Part shown: piece by piece, positions 6,292 to 6,523 of the stretch | Layout: every line of letters starts with the position of its first letter | Position numbering within the stretch: position 1 is the stretch's first letter | Program-made: the position numbers and the translations under genes | The notes under the pieces: model-generated | What the model was told of the DNA's origin: nothing | Seen by the model: the letters and a program-made list of their open reading frames with translations, nothing else | Database searches by the model: none | Assembly: GCA_027061625.1 (NCBI GenBank) | Contig: JAMOVF010000135.1 | Coordinates: 1 to 6,523, forward strand | DNA length: 6,523 bases | Reading direction: 5' to 3' | Source of the DNA: Deltaproteobacteria bacterium | Lineage (GTDB): Bacteria; Desulfobacterota; Dissulfuribacteria; Dissulfuribacterales; JALVPX01

Positions 6292-6523
6292 ATGACTGGT
6301 CCATTTACCCTCTTTTTTTTCTTTCTTTTCTTTTTCGGGCTGATTTTCCTTTTTGCTTTTGTGCAAGTGGGGATGATTACCCTTGCCTTTGAAAAAATAG
6401 GGCTCACCCCTAATCAGATGTTCTCCTTATTGATGCTTTCTTTATTTGGCAGTTATATTAATATTCCAATTAAAAAAATTGAGCATTATAAAGAATTACC
6501 ATATTATCCTGAGAGGATAACCT
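6292..6523 (+). CDS. DUF1614-like membrane protein, N-terminal part (3' end outside window)
   Basis: An open frame starts at ATG 6292 and runs off the window without a stop, giving 77 residues. Residues 4-26 are a very Phe-rich hydrophobic helix (FFFFLFFF at 8-15). A motif-like stretch follows, ITLAFEKIGLTP (29-40), then a second hydrophobic segment at 43-60 with LSLFGSYINIPIK (49-61). The last part resembles what I remember of DUF1614 integral membrane proteins, whose function is unknown; the match is from memory. A modest AGGGA (6283-6287) lies four bases upstream of the ATG. ATG 6373 is an alternative start but would remove the first membrane helix. The start codon is 11 bases past the degP terminator, leaving no room for a separate promoter between them. 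Confidence 0.7.
   Translation, partial: MTGPFTLFFFFLFFFGLIFLFAFVQVGMITLAFEKIGLTPNQMFSLLMLSLFGSYINIPIKKIEHYKELPYYPERIT

Overview
The window looks like chromosomal DNA from a Gram-negative bacterium. The evidence is three envelope proteins with export or membrane signals (a parvulin-type foldase, FtsH and a DegP/HtrA protease), moderate-to-low G+C with very AT-rich intergenic stretches, and a stand-alone LpxA-like hexapeptide protein. The mix (this FtsH type, the LpxA-like protein, a DUF1614-like membrane protein) reminds me most of Desulfobacterota or related anaerobes. That placement is from memory and is only a suggestion. I see no mobile element, CRISPR array, tRNA or rRNA. All genes lie on the + strand.

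Layout. (1) Positions 2-775 hold the C-terminal two thirds of a molybdopterin molybdenumtransferase (MoeA). It ends in a hairpin plus T-run that looks like an intrinsic terminator built into its last codons. (2) A 109-bp AT-rich gap holds weak promoter-like and ATCAA/TTGAT palindromic sequences. (3) Positions 885-1679 encode a left-handed beta-helix (LpxA/GlmU-like) transferase with its own N-terminal domain and no nucleotidyltransferase domain. (4) A 161-bp gap contains two stem-loops and then a good sigma70-type promoter (TTGTAA, 16 bp, TATAAT). (5) Positions 1841-6234 form a tight three-gene unit: an exported PpiC/SurA-type peptidyl-prolyl isomerase, FtsH (19 bp later) and DegP/HtrA (overlapping ftsH by 11 bp). 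It is closed by a very clear intrinsic terminator at 6248-6280. (6) From 6292 to the window edge runs the start of a DUF1614-like membrane protein gene, with its start codon only 11 bp after the terminator.

How the genes fit together. The three-gene unit is a compact envelope quality-control operon. The isomerase helps exported proteins fold, DegP degrades or chaperones misfolded periplasmic proteins, and FtsH extracts and degrades membrane and cytosolic proteins at the inner membrane. One promoter and one terminator frame all three, so they are probably co-expressed. MoeA and the LpxA-like gene appear to be separate transcription units with no obvious functional link.

Nothing here amounts to an undescribed system. 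The points most worth a second look are the operon itself, the roughly 50-residue Gln-rich insertion in the FtsH periplasmic domain (whose DNA can form a strong hairpin), and the structured intergenic DNA ahead of the operon.
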